Of a DNA stretch of 64,000 nucleotides, positions 48,008 to 57,526 are shown one piece after another. Each line of letters begins with the position of its first letter. The first letter of the stretch is position 1. Below the pieces are notes generated by a model that did not search any database, had not been told where the DNA came from, and worked only from the letters and a program-made list of their open reading frames with translations. The translations under genes and the position numbers were made by a program. This stretch comes from Sphingobacteriaceae bacterium (GTDB lineage: Bacteria > Bacteroidota > Bacteroidia > B-17B0 > Aurantibacillaceae), in the NCBI GenBank assembly GCA_016709575.1, contig JADJMM010000018.1, forward strand, positions 1 through 64,000, written 5' to 3'.

Positions 48008-49891
48008 ATGAAACTGATTCTTACATTCTTCTTAACTATTTTCTTAAGTGAATTAAGTACTGCTCAAGTAATTGTTAATGGCTATGCTAAGGTGACTAAT
48101 GTTGCCGGAGCGGTATTAACTGTGAACAACGTTAACGAGACAAACGATACTTTCGAGGATGGCGAATACATTGTTGTAATGCAAATGCAGGATAATGTTA
48201 TTGGCGCTAATACTGCTGATAATGTTAACTTCGGTAATTTGTCTGCAATTGCTTCAGCTGGTTTGTATGAAATAGCACGGATTCAAAGTCATACTGAAGT
48301 GGCTTCGCTTCCTAATACTATCACATTAACAAGTGCACTAGGTAACACTTATAATTTTGGCGCTAACTCTTCACTCCAGATTATTACCTTTCGTAATCTT
48401 GGCGCACCTAATTTTAGTACAGTTTCAGATATAACAGGTTTAGCTTGGAATGGTAATATTGGCGGCGTAATATCTTTTAGCGTTGGAGGGATTCTTACTC
48501 TAAATAATAATATTACCGCGGATGCTATAGGTTTCCGTGGTGGTACTAGGTCTAATAATTTTTATGATGGAACAACTAATTGTATAAATACACCATTTAG
48601 AGCTAATAATACAAATCATGGATTTAAAGGTGAGGAATTTATAAGAATACACTTAACACCTTACAATAATTGTCGCGCTAAAATTTTGAATGGCGGCGGC
48701 GGCGGAAATCACATTAATGGAGGAGGTGCCGGAGGAGGAAACTATTCCGTGGGTGGTGATGGCGGAAGAGGTTGGAATGGAACCGCAGGAGGCTGTTCTG
48801 TTGCTAATTCGGTAGGTGGAATTGGTGGAATAGCTTTGAGCACGCAAATTAATGTGAACAGAATTTTTATGGGAGGCGGTGGCGGCGGTGGACAGCAAAA
48901 TGATAATGTTGGATCAAGTGGAGGAAATGGTGGCGGTATTATTTTAATTAAAGCAAACCAATTAATCACATCAGGCGCATGCGCATCAAGGCGAATAAGT
49001 GCAAATGGACAAACGGCCGGAAATTCAGGAAATGACGGATCGGGTGGTGCGGGAGCTGGTGGGTCAATAGTTCTTCAAATTCCGTCTTATGGTATTCTTG
49101 CAGGTTGTCCTTTAGTAGTAAGTACAAATGGTGGTAATGGTGGTAACGTTAATAGTTCAACACATTCTGGTGGTGGTGGTGGTGGACAAGGCGCTATCTT
49201 TATTTCAATACCAACACCAATTCCAAATTTAACTCCTCAGTCTAATGCAGGAAACGGAGGTTGTAATCAAAATCCGTGTTCAACCAATGCCGGTAGCGGT
49301 GGCGGACCAAATGGCTCAGGTATTGCTTCAGATGTAACTGGTGTATTGCCTGTAGAGTTGATGTATTTTAATGCTGATAACATGAATAAAAAAGTGGCAT
49401 TAACATGGGCAACAATGACTGAAAGGAATTCGAATTATTTTCATGTACAACGTAGTAATGACGCACAAACCTGGATAACTATTGGAAAAGTAAAGGCTGC
49501 TGAAAATAGTAACAAAACATTGTATTATGAGTTTAATGATGAATCACCCGTTTCAGGTGTATCATATTACCGATTGAAAATTGAGGATTTAGATATGAGT
49601 CTTGATTATTCTGATATTAAAGTTGTTGAACGTAATGAAAAAGAAACTTTTGTTTTTCTTTATCCTAATCCTGCTAGTGACCGTATAAATTTGGCATCAT
49701 CGTATAGTATTAATGAAATAATTTACGAAGTGTTTGATGTTTCCGGAAAACAGGTAGTTATTGTTGGCGAAGCAGTTTCGGATGATAAAATAGTGCTGAA
49801 TTTATCGGAATTATCGAAGGGCATGTATTTCATTACTGTTAAAACCTTGAATGGAAATCCTGTAAGTACTCAAAAAATCATGGTAAAGTAA
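48008..49891 (+). CDS. Secreted Gly-rich protein with T9SS sorting tail
   Basis: 627 residues. Signal peptide MKLILTFFLTIFLSELSTAQ. Residues 20-200: beta-rich domain (NVNETNDTFEDGEYIVVMQM). Residues about 215-440: a Gly-rich low-complexity region in many GGGGG and GNGG runs, interleaved with Asn (GGGGNHINGGGAGGGNYSVG), which has an adhesin-like look. After a VELMYFNA linker a fibronectin-like domain (VALTWATMTERNSNYFHVQR) leads to the T9SS type A tail (FLYPNPASDRINLASSY ... GMYFITVKTLNGNPVSTQKI). Probably a cell-surface or secreted matrix protein; ligand unknown. Confidence 0.86.
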   Translation: MKLILTFFLTIFLSELSTAQVIVNGYAKVTNVAGAVLTVNNVNETNDTFEDGEYIVVMQMQDNVIGANTADNVNFGNLSAIASAGLYEIARIQSHTEVASLPNTITLTSALGNTYNFGANSSLQIITFRNLGAPNFSTVSDITGLAWNGNIGGVISFSVGGILTLNNNITADAIGFRGGTRSNNFYDGTTNCINTPFRANNTNHGFKGEEFIRIHLTPYNNCRAKILNGGGGGNHINGGGAGGGNYSVGGDGGRGWNGTAGGCSVANSVGGIGGIALSTQINVNRIFMGGGGGGGQQNDNVGSSGGNGGGIILIKANQLITSGACASRRISANGQTAGNSGNDGSGGAGAGGSIVLQIPSYGILAGCPLVVSTNGGNGGNVNSSTHSGGGGGGQGAIFISIPTPIPNLTPQSNAGNGGCNQNPCSTNAGSGGGPNGSGIASDVTGVLPVELMYFNADNMNKKVALTWATMTERNSNYFHVQRSNDAQTWITIGKVKAAENSNKTLYYEFNDESPVSGVSYYRLKIEDLDMSLDYSDIKVVERNEKETFVFLYPNPASDRINLASSYSINEIIYEVFDVSGKQVVIVGEAVSDDKIVLNLSELSKGMYFITVKTLNGNPVSTQKIMVK

Positions 49892-49914
49892 GCCTCTTAT
49901 TTAGAGATAAACCG

Positions 49915-49922
49915 TATCTTTA
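49915..49922 (+). promoter_or_regulatory. Candidate -7 box for purB operon
   Basis: TATCTTTA sits 16 bases upstream of the purB ATG and near-matches TAnnTTTG; TTATTTAG near 49897-49904 could serve as the upstream element but spacing is short. Confidence 0.35.
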
Positions 49923-49937
49923 TCCTTTACATTTTTT

Positions 49938-51293
49938 ATGGAATTGAATGCTTTAACTGCAATCTCTCCGGTCGACGGCAGATACCGCAAAACAACTGAA
50001 GAACTTTCGGCTTATTTTTCTGAATACGGTTTAATAAAATACCGTGTTTTAATTGAGATAGAATATTTTATTGCGCTTTGCGATTTTAACTTACCTCAAT
50101 TAAAACCATTGGATGCCAATCAAAAAAACAGTTTACGTAGTGTAATTAATGGTTTTTCGGTTGAAGACGCTTTAAAAATTAAGGAAACCGAAAAAACTAC
50201 CAATCACGATGTAAAAGCAGTTGAGTATTTTGTGAAAGAGAAATTACAAGCTCTAGGTTTAGAGAAACAATTGGAGTTTGTTCATTTCGGATTAACTTCT
50301 CAGGATATAAATAATACTGCTATACCTTTATCATTAAAGGATGCTACCAACAACAGTTTATATAAACAAATTGAAGCCGTTATTGCTAAATTAAAATTGC
50401 AAAGTAAAGCTTGGGAAAATGTGAGTTTGTTAGCGCGTACACACGGACAACCGGCTTCACCAACCCGTTTAGGAAAAGAAGTTTATGTGTTTGTTGAACG
50501 TTTAGAAAAACAACTAAAACAATTAAAAGCCGTTGAGTACTCAGCTAAATTTGGTGGCGCTACAGGTAACTTTAACGCCCATTATGTTGCGTATCCAAAA
50601 CACGACTGGATTAAATTCGGGAACGATTTCGTAAATAAAAATTTAGGATTATCACGTTCACAATTCACAACACAAATAGAACATTACGATAATTTAGCAG
50701 CGTATTGCGATGCTTGTAAACGTATCAATACTATTTTAATTGATTTATGCCGCGATATTTGGGCTTATATCAGTGTTGAATATTTTAAGCAGAAATTAAA
50801 GTCAGGCGAGATTGGTTCATCAGCAATGCCACATAAAGTAAATCCGATTGATTTTGAAAATGCAGAAGGAAATTTAGGTATGGCAAATGCTTCTTTAGAA
50901 TATTTAGCTGCTAAATTACCCATATCACGTTTACAGCGTGATTTAACGGACAGTACGGTGCTTCGTAATATTGGTGTACCATTATCACACATGTTAATTT
51001 CGTTGAAGAGTATTTTAAAAGGCTTGGATAAATTAATTTTGAATGAAACTTGTATCAACCGCGATTTGGAAAGAAATTGGGCTGTTGTTGCAGAAGCCAT
51101 TCAAACTGTTTTACGTCGCGAAGGTTATCCTAAACCTTACGAAGCTTTAAAAGATTTAACACGAACAAATGCAGTTATTACAAAGGAATCGATGCATAGT
51201 TTTATTGATACTTTAAATGTAAGTGCTGAAATTAAAACAGAATTGAAAAAAATTACTCCTCAAAATTATATTGGTGTTAACCCCAACTTTTAA
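49938..51293 (+). CDS. purB: Adenylosuccinate lyase
   Basis: 451 residues. Works twice in purine synthesis, cleaving SAICAR and adenylosuccinate to release fumarate. Fumarase/aspartase superfamily signature GEIGSSAMPHKVNPIDFENA (catalytic-Ser loop), LARTHGQPASPTRLGKEVYV (His), and the N-terminal HFGLTSQDINNTAIPLSLKD. The length fits the longer E. coli-type PurB. The stop overlaps the ATG of the next gene by one base (TAATG). Confidence 0.95.
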   Translation: MELNALTAISPVDGRYRKTTEELSAYFSEYGLIKYRVLIEIEYFIALCDFNLPQLKPLDANQKNSLRSVINGFSVEDALKIKETEKTTNHDVKAVEYFVKEKLQALGLEKQLEFVHFGLTSQDINNTAIPLSLKDATNNSLYKQIEAVIAKLKLQSKAWENVSLLARTHGQPASPTRLGKEVYVFVERLEKQLKQLKAVEYSAKFGGATGNFNAHYVAYPKHDWIKFGNDFVNKNLGLSRSQFTTQIEHYDNLAAYCDACKRINTILIDLCRDIWAYISVEYFKQKLKSGEIGSSAMPHKVNPIDFENAEGNLGMANASLEYLAAKLPISRLQRDLTDSTVLRNIGVPLSHMLISLKSILKGLDKLILNETCINRDLERNWAVVAEAIQTVLRREGYPKPYEALKDLTRTNAVITKESMHSFIDTLNVSAEIKTELKKITPQNYIGVNPNF

Positions 51294-51760
51294 TGGCAGA
51301 AAAAATCTGGATATATGTTTTAAATAAAGAGCTCAATGCATCTGAAATGCAGCAATTGACTTCTAATTGCCAAACATTTGTTGGTTCTTGGACAGCACAT
51401 GATGTAAAGCTTGAAGCTTCATTTGAAATTTTTAATGACAGGTTGTTGATTATGAAAGTGGATGAAAGCGCGTATAACGCCAGCGGTTGCAGTATTGATA
51501 AACTGATGCGTTTTGTACAACAACAGGAAAAAGAATTAGGTGTTGAGTTATTAAACCGTTTTTTAGTGGCTCTTGAAATTAATGATAGTTTGATGATAGT
51601 GCATTCTTCTAAGATTAAAGAACTTCTATCCAGGTTTGTTATTACTGAGAATACCCCCGTTTTCGATACTACAATTACCACATCGGCTGAGTTAAGCCAA
51701 TGGAAGAAACCTCTTAAAAATACCTGGTTAAGTAAGTATTTAGAAGGTATTTCGTCTTAG
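51293..51760 (+). CDS. Conserved Bacteroidota protein after purB, function unknown
   Basis: 155 residues. Cytosolic alpha/beta protein (WIYVLNKELNASEMQQLTSN, TFVGSWTAHDVKLEASFEIF, LLIMKVDESAYNASGCSIDK). Close relatives have been labelled ABC transporter ATPase, yet there is no Walker A, Q-loop or ABC signature, so that name should not be used. The Cys/Gly block NASGCSIDKLMRFVQQ is the most conserved-looking part. Translationally coupled to purB (TAATG). Confidence 0.75.
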   Translation: MAEKIWIYVLNKELNASEMQQLTSNCQTFVGSWTAHDVKLEASFEIFNDRLLIMKVDESAYNASGCSIDKLMRFVQQQEKELGVELLNRFLVALEINDSLMIVHSSKIKELLSRFVITENTPVFDTTITTSAELSQWKKPLKNTWLSKYLEGISS

Positions 51761-51765
51761 TAAAT

Positions 51766-52260
51766 ATGAGACTGTTTATTCCATTAAGTATTGCTTTAGT
51801 ATTTTCTTTAGTGATTATTTATTCTTGCACTAAAGATAAAGGTCGGAATCCCGCATTAGCTTATACAAATTTCGCTTTACGTGATAGCAGCCGTAATAGT
51901 ACCGCTTTTGTTTATTACAAAAACGATCCAAATACTGTTTATTCGGGAACTAACGGACCACATGGAGCATTTAAACTTAAATTCAATCACAAGGCATTTG
52001 CACAATTAACCGATGCAGGAAAGTTGCCGATTGGTGGTGTTTTTTCTGATGGGTCAATGATTGTGAAAGAGATTTTGTCAGGTACCAATATAAAGGAATA
52101 TGCTGTAATGTATAAGCTCAGTGGATCGTGGATATGGGCTGAATTTACACCTGATCTTAAAAGTATTATTCATAGTGTAGATGCAGAGCATTCAGTGTGT
52201 ACCGGATGTCATTCTCAGTCCGGAAACCGTGATTTTATAGCTACTTTTAGCTATCATTAA
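51766..52260 (+). CDS. Cytochrome P460-like monoheme lipoprotein
   Basis: 164 residues. Lipoprotein signal: FIPLSIALVFSLVIIYSCTK with the lipobox Cys about residue 22. The mature domain resembles the cytochrome P460 fold (FVYYKNDPNTVYSGTNGPHG, GGVFSDGSMIVKEILSGT, KLSGSWIWAEFTPD) and ends with one c-type heme site CTGCH (52198-52212). P460-type proteins often have a lysine cross-link to heme, which cannot be seen here. Probably a periplasmic or outer-membrane-anchored redox protein; substrate unknown. Follows the previous gene by 5 bases. Confidence 0.72.
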   Translation: MRLFIPLSIALVFSLVIIYSCTKDKGRNPALAYTNFALRDSSRNSTAFVYYKNDPNTVYSGTNGPHGAFKLKFNHKAFAQLTDAGKLPIGGVFSDGSMIVKEILSGTNIKEYAVMYKLSGSWIWAEFTPDLKSIIHSVDAEHSVCTGCHSQSGNRDFIATFSYH

Positions 52261-52465
52261 AAATATTTTTTGGTTTAATAAATAATACCTATACTTGTAC
52301 TACGTATTAGTGAAACGCATTTTCTTGCGATTCAACAATCAAAAAAAGTTTATAATTACAATACATCTAAATAATTAAAATCTTAATTAAAATAATCAAA
52401 CCAAACGTTTGATGATATCCCCTTATTCAATCTCAACAAAATCATTTCAACATTAAAAACTCCTT

Positions 52466-53875
52466 ATGGCAGCTAAATTAACCGGTAAAAAAGATGGTCC
52501 TGAACGCGAAAAACGTCCACGTAAAATTGTAAAATTAGATCCAATTATTGACGATACAGTTGAGCCAGTTGCCGACGAAGAAGAAGTGACTCCTGTTGTT
52601 GAAGCAAAAACAGAAGAGAATAACGAAAATGAAGAATCATCAACTTCTAATGATAATCAATCATCCAACGAAAATACAGGGATGAATGAAAACACAGGCA
52701 TGAGCGAACAGCAAGTTCCTGTTGAATTTAAAAAACCTGAAAAAGTATATTATAATTTTGATGGTATTGTTACCGCAGAAGGCGTTCTTGAAATTATGCC
52801 GGATGGTTATGGTTTTTTACGCAGTTCTGATTACAACTATTTAAATTCGCCTGACGACGTTTATGTTTCTCAATCTCAAATAAAATTATTTGGATTAAAA
52901 ACAGGAGATGTTGTTAAAGGTGGTATTCGCCCTCCCAAAGAAGGTGAAAAATATTTTCCATTAATTAAAGTAGATCAAATTAACGGACGCGAGCCTGCAT
53001 TTGTGCGTGATCGTGTAGTATTTGATTATTTAACGCCATTATTCCCCAACGAAAAAATTAAATTAACCGGTCATCCGCAAGAAACCATGAGCACACGTAT
53101 CATGGATATGTTTGCGCCTATTGGTAAAGGTCAGCGTGGATTAATTGTGGCGCAACCAAAAACCGGTAAAACAGTTTTATTAAAAGAAATTGCGAATGCT
53201 ATCGCTTATAATCATCCTGAAATTTACTTGATGATTTTATTAATTGATGAACGTCCGGAAGAGGTAACTGATATGGCACGTAGTGTAAAAGCAGAAGTGG
53301 TTTCATCAACATTTGATGAGCCGGCTGACAAACACGTAAAAATTGCCAATATAGTTTTAGAAAAGGCAAAACGTTTAGTGGAGTGTGGACATGATGTAGT
53401 TATTTTATTAGATAGTATTACACGTTTAGCACGTGCTTACAATACAACATCTCCTGCTTCAGGTAAAGTATTAACGGGTGGGGTGGATGCAAATGCATTA
53501 CATAAGCCAAAACGTTTCTTTGGAGCGGCTCGTAAAATTGAGAATGGTGGTTCGTTAACTATTATTGCTACAGCTTTAACTGAGACTGGTTCTAAAATGG
53601 ACGAGGTTATTTTTGAAGAATTTAAAGGAACAGGTAATATGGAATTACAGTTGGATAGAAAATTATCTAACCGTCGTATTTATCCTGCTATCGACCTTGT
53701 AGCATCTTCAACACGTCGCGATGATTTATTAATTGAAAAAGATATGTTAAGCAGATTGTGGGTATTGCGTAAACACTTAAGTGATATGACACCACAAGAG
53801 GCTATGGAATTTTTACAAGACCGTCTGCGTCGTACACAAAGCAACGAAGAGTTTTTAATTAGCATGAACGGGTAA
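52466..53875 (+). CDS. rho: Transcription termination factor Rho
   Basis: 469 residues. Hexameric RNA helicase that ends transcription. An acidic, Asn-rich N-terminal extension (residues 1-95, with NENTGMNENTGMSEQ) precedes the RNA-binding cold-shock-like domain (GVLEIMPDGYGFLRSSDYNY, SQIKLFGLKTGDVVKGGIRP). ATPase: Walker A VAQPKTGKTVLLKE, Walker B VVILLDSITRLARAYNTTSP, Q-loop and R-loop regions KPKRFFGAARKIENGGSL and LDRKLSNRRIYPAIDL. The acidic insertion is usual in this phylum. The preceding 205 bases are AT-rich without a gene and may be an attenuating leader, which rho genes often have. Confidence 0.97.
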   Translation: MAAKLTGKKDGPEREKRPRKIVKLDPIIDDTVEPVADEEEVTPVVEAKTEENNENEESSTSNDNQSSNENTGMNENTGMSEQQVPVEFKKPEKVYYNFDGIVTAEGVLEIMPDGYGFLRSSDYNYLNSPDDVYVSQSQIKLFGLKTGDVVKGGIRPPKEGEKYFPLIKVDQINGREPAFVRDRVVFDYLTPLFPNEKIKLTGHPQETMSTRIMDMFAPIGKGQRGLIVAQPKTGKTVLLKEIANAIAYNHPEIYLMILLIDERPEEVTDMARSVKAEVVSSTFDEPADKHVKIANIVLEKAKRLVECGHDVVILLDSITRLARAYNTTSPASGKVLTGGVDANALHKPKRFFGAARKIENGGSLTIIATALTETGSKMDEVIFEEFKGTGNMELQLDRKLSNRRIYPAIDLVASSTRRDDLLIEKDMLSRLWVLRKHLSDMTPQEAMEFLQDRLRRTQSNEEFLISMNG

Positions 53876-53914
53876 CGGTGAAAAGTTTAAAGTGAAAGGT
53901 GAAAAGTAAAAAAG

Positions 53915-53942
53915 CCTTCTACCTTTAACCTTCTACCTTTAA
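53915..53942. repeat. Two 14-base tandem units after rho
   Basis: CCTTCTACCTTTAA occurs twice in a row, preceded by a purine-rich near-complement (53880-53912, aaagtttaaagtgaaaggtgaaaag), so the area can fold into a long imperfect hairpin between rho and the next gene. Possible terminator. Confidence 0.55.
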
Positions 53943-53955
53943 CTTTTAACTACAC

Positions 53956-54462
53956 ATGAACAAACGCGCTCTATATCTTGGTATCTCTTACAGTATTCTT
54001 GTTATTGTTTACAAGTTGATTATTTTATTGGGAGGTTATCAGTTAACTAAGTTTGGATTTTACTATTCACATTTTTTGTCGGTAGCATTTATTTTACCAT
54101 TTATGATTATAGCCATTAAATTGGCACGTGATAATGATAATGGCGGTGTTATTAGTGGAAAAGATGCCGTGAAAGTTGGTTTAGGTGTATTTGGAATTTC
54201 AGTAATCATATTAAGTGCTTATACATACATTGAATTTGAATGGAAGCTCCGTGAAATTTCTGTTCAGTATTATAATAGTGCTGAGTATTTAGAATTTTTA
54301 AAGAAGCAGACAAAAATTACGCCTGAAATGTATCCGAAAATTATTGAAGAAAATACTGCTGCCTTATCTGCTATGAAAGCTGTAACAGCAAAGTTGTTTT
54401 CGTTTTTCTTACTCAGCTTTGCTTTTGCTTTTATTACAGCTGTGTTTATGAAGAAGAGATAA
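53956..54462 (+). CDS. DUF4199 family membrane protein
   Basis: 168 residues with four membrane segments: YLGISYSILVIVYKLIILLG, SHFLSVAFILPFMIIAIKLA, VGLGVFGISVIILSAYTYIE and LFSFFLLSFAFAFITAVFMK, and a cytoplasmic or periplasmic loop between 3 and 4. The IKLARDNDNGGVISGKDAVKVG loop matches DUF4199, a Bacteroidota family of unknown function often near tRNA-modification or glycosyltransferase genes. Single gene, convergent with the TetR gene. Confidence 0.82.
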   Translation: MNKRALYLGISYSILVIVYKLIILLGGYQLTKFGFYYSHFLSVAFILPFMIIAIKLARDNDNGGVISGKDAVKVGLGVFGISVIILSAYTYIEFEWKLREISVQYYNSAEYLEFLKKQTKITPEMYPKIIEENTAALSAMKAVTAKLFSFFLLSFAFAFITAVFMKKR

Positions 54463-54490
54463 TTTTTTTCGTCACCCCTCCAATCAAAAT

Positions 54491-55168
54491 TTATTTTTTT
54501 ATAGAATTGAATAAAAGTGATTCAAGAAATTGAATTATTTTTTTGTCATCATTTGATTTAGGAAAATCTGTTAAAGCCGGTAAATTTTGCAGGAAGAATT
54601 TCTGGGAGTGCGACATTTCTAAAACTGTACTGGCTAATGAATGCGGGAAGCTGTATTTTGGATTGTATTCTTTGATGATAGAAGAGAAACGCTCACACAA
54701 ATCTTTGTAAGGTTTAAAGAGTCTGTCTTTATTATCCTTACTAACATGTCTGGTTAAATAAGCTTTAGAACCTTCCCACATTACTAACTTGTACGCTTCG
54801 CTTTCTGAAATAAAATCGGCATCGAGACCTTTATCTACGGGTTCTTCAACCAGCAACTTTATAATAGTCTTTAATTTCATCTCAGGGCTGGCGATATTAT
54901 TAATGGAGAAAACCACTTTGTACTCTATAAAGCTCCAATACCAGGTGATTATATAGGTTAATAACCTGTGCTTATTCTCAAAATAACGGTATATACTAGC
55001 CTCAGTGGTTTTAATTTCCGCTGCCAATTTTTTGAACGTAAATTCTTCAAAACCAAGCTTATTTATTAGGAGCAAACCGTGCTTGACTATTTTTTTACCT
55101 AAAGCTGAATCTTCCGGATTCCTTAAAAACAGCTTCTCATTCATCTTTATCCTAATATCGTGTTCCAT
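54491..55168 (-). CDS. TetR/AcrR-family transcriptional regulator
   Basis: 225 residues. N-terminal helix-turn-helix: IVKHGLLLINKLGFEEFTFK, KLAAEIKTTEASIYRYFENK (recognition helix), HRLLTYIITWYWSF. The C-terminal part is helical and divergent, as usual for ligand domains. Two possible starts (55168 or 55144) differ by eight residues. Divergent from the TMD-HlyD gene; the 111-base gap holds an inverted repeat, so it most likely represses that efflux module. Confidence 0.88.
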   Translation of the reverse strand: MEHDIRIKMNEKLFLRNPEDSALGKKIVKHGLLLINKLGFEEFTFKKLAAEIKTTEASIYRYFENKHRLLTYIITWYWSFIEYKVVFSINNIASPEMKLKTIIKLLVEEPVDKGLDADFISESEAYKLVMWEGSKAYLTRHVSKDNKDRLFKPYKDLCERFSSIIKEYNPKYSFPHSLASTVLEMSHSQKFFLQNLPALTDFPKSNDDKKIIQFLESLLFNSIKK

Positions 55169-55225
55169 AGCACTTTTGGGTTTGAAAGTACAAATATACT
55201 GAATTATTAAAAAATCACAAATAAT

Positions 55226-55261
55226 GATAGTAATACTATTATGTAAAGATATCTTACTATC
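55226..55261. promoter_or_regulatory. TetR operator candidate overlapping the promoter of the efflux module
   Basis: GATAGTAA (55226-55233) and TTACTATC (55254-55261) are perfect inverted copies 20 bases apart. The left one is part of a 13-base palindrome, ATAGTA-A-TACTAT (55227-55239). The right copy overlaps a TATCTTTA -7-like box (55258-55265) of the module. Binding would block transcription. Confidence 0.6.
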
Positions 55262-55279
55262 TTTACCGAAAATTACAGT

Positions 55280-57524
55280 ATGAAACCATCAAAGCTCTTA
55301 TTTAAGTGGTTGTTTAACGAAAGGTCGATAATTAGCAAAATCTACCTCTTAGCCATATTACAGGGTATTTTGTTTTTAGCTATTCCTTTGGGGCTCCAGG
55401 GTATAATTACCTATATCATGGCAGGAAGTTTTTCTGCTTCGCTTGTTTTAATAAGTTGTGTCACTATTGTTGTAACTGCTTTTATTGGCTTTTTTCAGAT
55501 ATGGCAAATGCGTTTAAATGAAACTATGCACGAGAAAATATTTGCCAATTTAACTTCCCGAGTAAGTTATTACCTAAAAGGGGCAAAGCATTCAAGTGAA
55601 ACGTACAATAATTTAAACAAGTACTTCGAAGTAGTAACACTACAAAAGGGTTTAGGAAAGCTATTATTAGATTTTTCTTTTTCGGTTATCAGCATTGTTT
55701 TTGGTTTATTAATATTACCACTATATAGTTCGTGGTTTTTGGTTTTCACCATACTTTTAGGTTTAGCTTTTTATTTCATTGTTATATATTATGGTAAAAA
55801 AGGAGTACAAACCAGTATAAATACTTCTACCGAAAAATACAACTTGATGCAATGGTTTCAAGAGAATGTTAAACTGGAAGAAGGTAACAATACTGAAATT
55901 AATTTTGGAAGTGATAAAATTTTGAATAATTATTTAGTTCAACGAAAAGGGCATTACAATGTTCTTGAAGCTCAGTTTAAAGGCATAGTTATATTTAAAG
56001 TTCTTTTTATTGGTCTTCTTTTATTTTTTGGTGCTTATCTGGTTCAGAAAGGCGAGCTTAATGTTGGTCAGTTTGTTGCTTCTGAAATCGTTATTTTTTT
56101 AGTCATTAATTCGGTTGAAAAACTTATTGGAAGCTTAAGTACTTGCTACGATATCATCACCGCTTTGTATAAAATAGAAGAAATGTTCAATCGCGATGAG
56201 AAATTCTCGATTCTTAATAATAAAGCCGAAGAATTAGCAAGCACTTCTGTTATTTATAATAAACCATATTCTAAAAAGATAAAATATTTAATAGCATCTC
56301 TGTTTGTAATAGGTTTTATAGTGTTACTGATGCCTTGGACGCAGACTGTTAAATCTGAAGGAAAAGTAACCACATTAAATCCGGAAGGCCGTCCACAAAC
56401 TATTAATTCTCGCATAGCCGGTAGAATTGAAAAATGGTATATAAATGAAGGTGATTTAGTACACAAGGATGATACTATTGCTTTTATCTCTGAAGTGAAG
56501 GATGAATATTTCGACCCTGAATTAATTTCCCGATCTGAAAAGATAATTAAAGCTAAAGAAACAACTATTATTTCCTACGAAGACAAAATCAATGCTGTTG
56601 ATGCCCAAATCGACGCTTTAAATAATTCGATGGCATTAAAGTTAAAACAAGGTCGTAATAAACTTATTCAAGCTAGATTAAAAATTAAAACCGATAGCAT
56701 AGATGCCAATGCTTCTAATAATAATTTTAAGGTAGCTGAAGAACAATTGAAACGATATGAAGAATTATTAAGTAAAGGTGTTATTTCGAAAACAGACTTA
56801 GAAAACAGAAGAGTTAAAGTACAAGAAGCTTTGGCCAAGAAAACATCTGCTGAGAATAAATTTATTTCATCACAAAACGAACTCTTGAACGCTGAAATTG
56901 AAATGAATTCAATTCAACAAGAATATCAGGAAAAATTAATGAAAGCTGAATCGGATAAATTCAGTTCGCTTTCGCAATTGTATGAAGGGGAGGGTGCTTT
57001 AACTAAACTCCAAAACCAATTGGCAAATTACAGTATGCGAAAAGGTTATTACTATGTTCTTGCACCACAAGATGGCTACATTGCAAAAACTAACATTCAA
57101 GGTATTGGCGAAATTGTAAAAGAAGGAGCTGCACTTTGTAATATTGTTCCTTTACAAACCGAACAAGCAGTTGAAATTTACATTGAACCAATTAATTTAC
57201 CTTTAATAAGAGAAGGTCAAAAAGTGTTATTGCAGTTTGATGGTTGGCCTGCTTTTTTTTCTTTCGGGATGGCCCGGTGTAAGTTTTGGTAGTTTCGAGG
57301 CTGAAGTAGTTGCATTTGATAAAGTAATTTCCCCTAATGGTAAATTTCGTGTACTTGCAAAAAGTAAAGGACAACCTTGGCCAAAATCTATCCAAATTGG
57401 CGGTGGTGTACGTGGATTCTCGTTATTAAATAATGTACCATTAATTTATGAGTTATGGCGGGTAGTGAATGGATTCCCTCCTGAATTTTACGTTGAAAAT
57501 ACTAAGGAAACTGAAAAAAAATAA
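55280..57524 (+). CDS. ABC-exporter transmembrane domain fused to HlyD-type adaptor, no ATPase domain; one frameshift
   Basis: About 745 residues when repaired. Residues 1-310: a six-helix ABC exporter transmembrane domain (KIYLLAILQGILFLAIPLGL, VVTAFIGFFQIWQMRLNETM, FVASEIVIFLVINSVEKLIG). It ends at ALYKIEEMFNRDEK, where the nucleotide-binding domain normally begins, but there is none: no Walker A, no ABC signature. Twenty residues on, a further membrane anchor (YLIASLFVIGFIVLLMPWTQ) starts a full HlyD adaptor: SEGKVTTLNPEGRPQTINSR, GRIEKWYINEGDLVHKDDTI, a coiled coil (residues 415-570) and a C-terminal barrel. The frame slips at a run of eight T at 57249-57256. Followed by tolC. Confidence 0.85.
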
Positions 57525-57526
57525 GA

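Noticed and set aside
48653..48969. Two minus-strand ORFs rich in Pro, Ala and Ser
   Set aside because: They are shadows of the Gly-rich repeat region on the plus strand.
51293..51760. ABC transporter ATPase
   Set aside because: Homologs carry this label, but there is no Walker A, Walker B or ABC signature.
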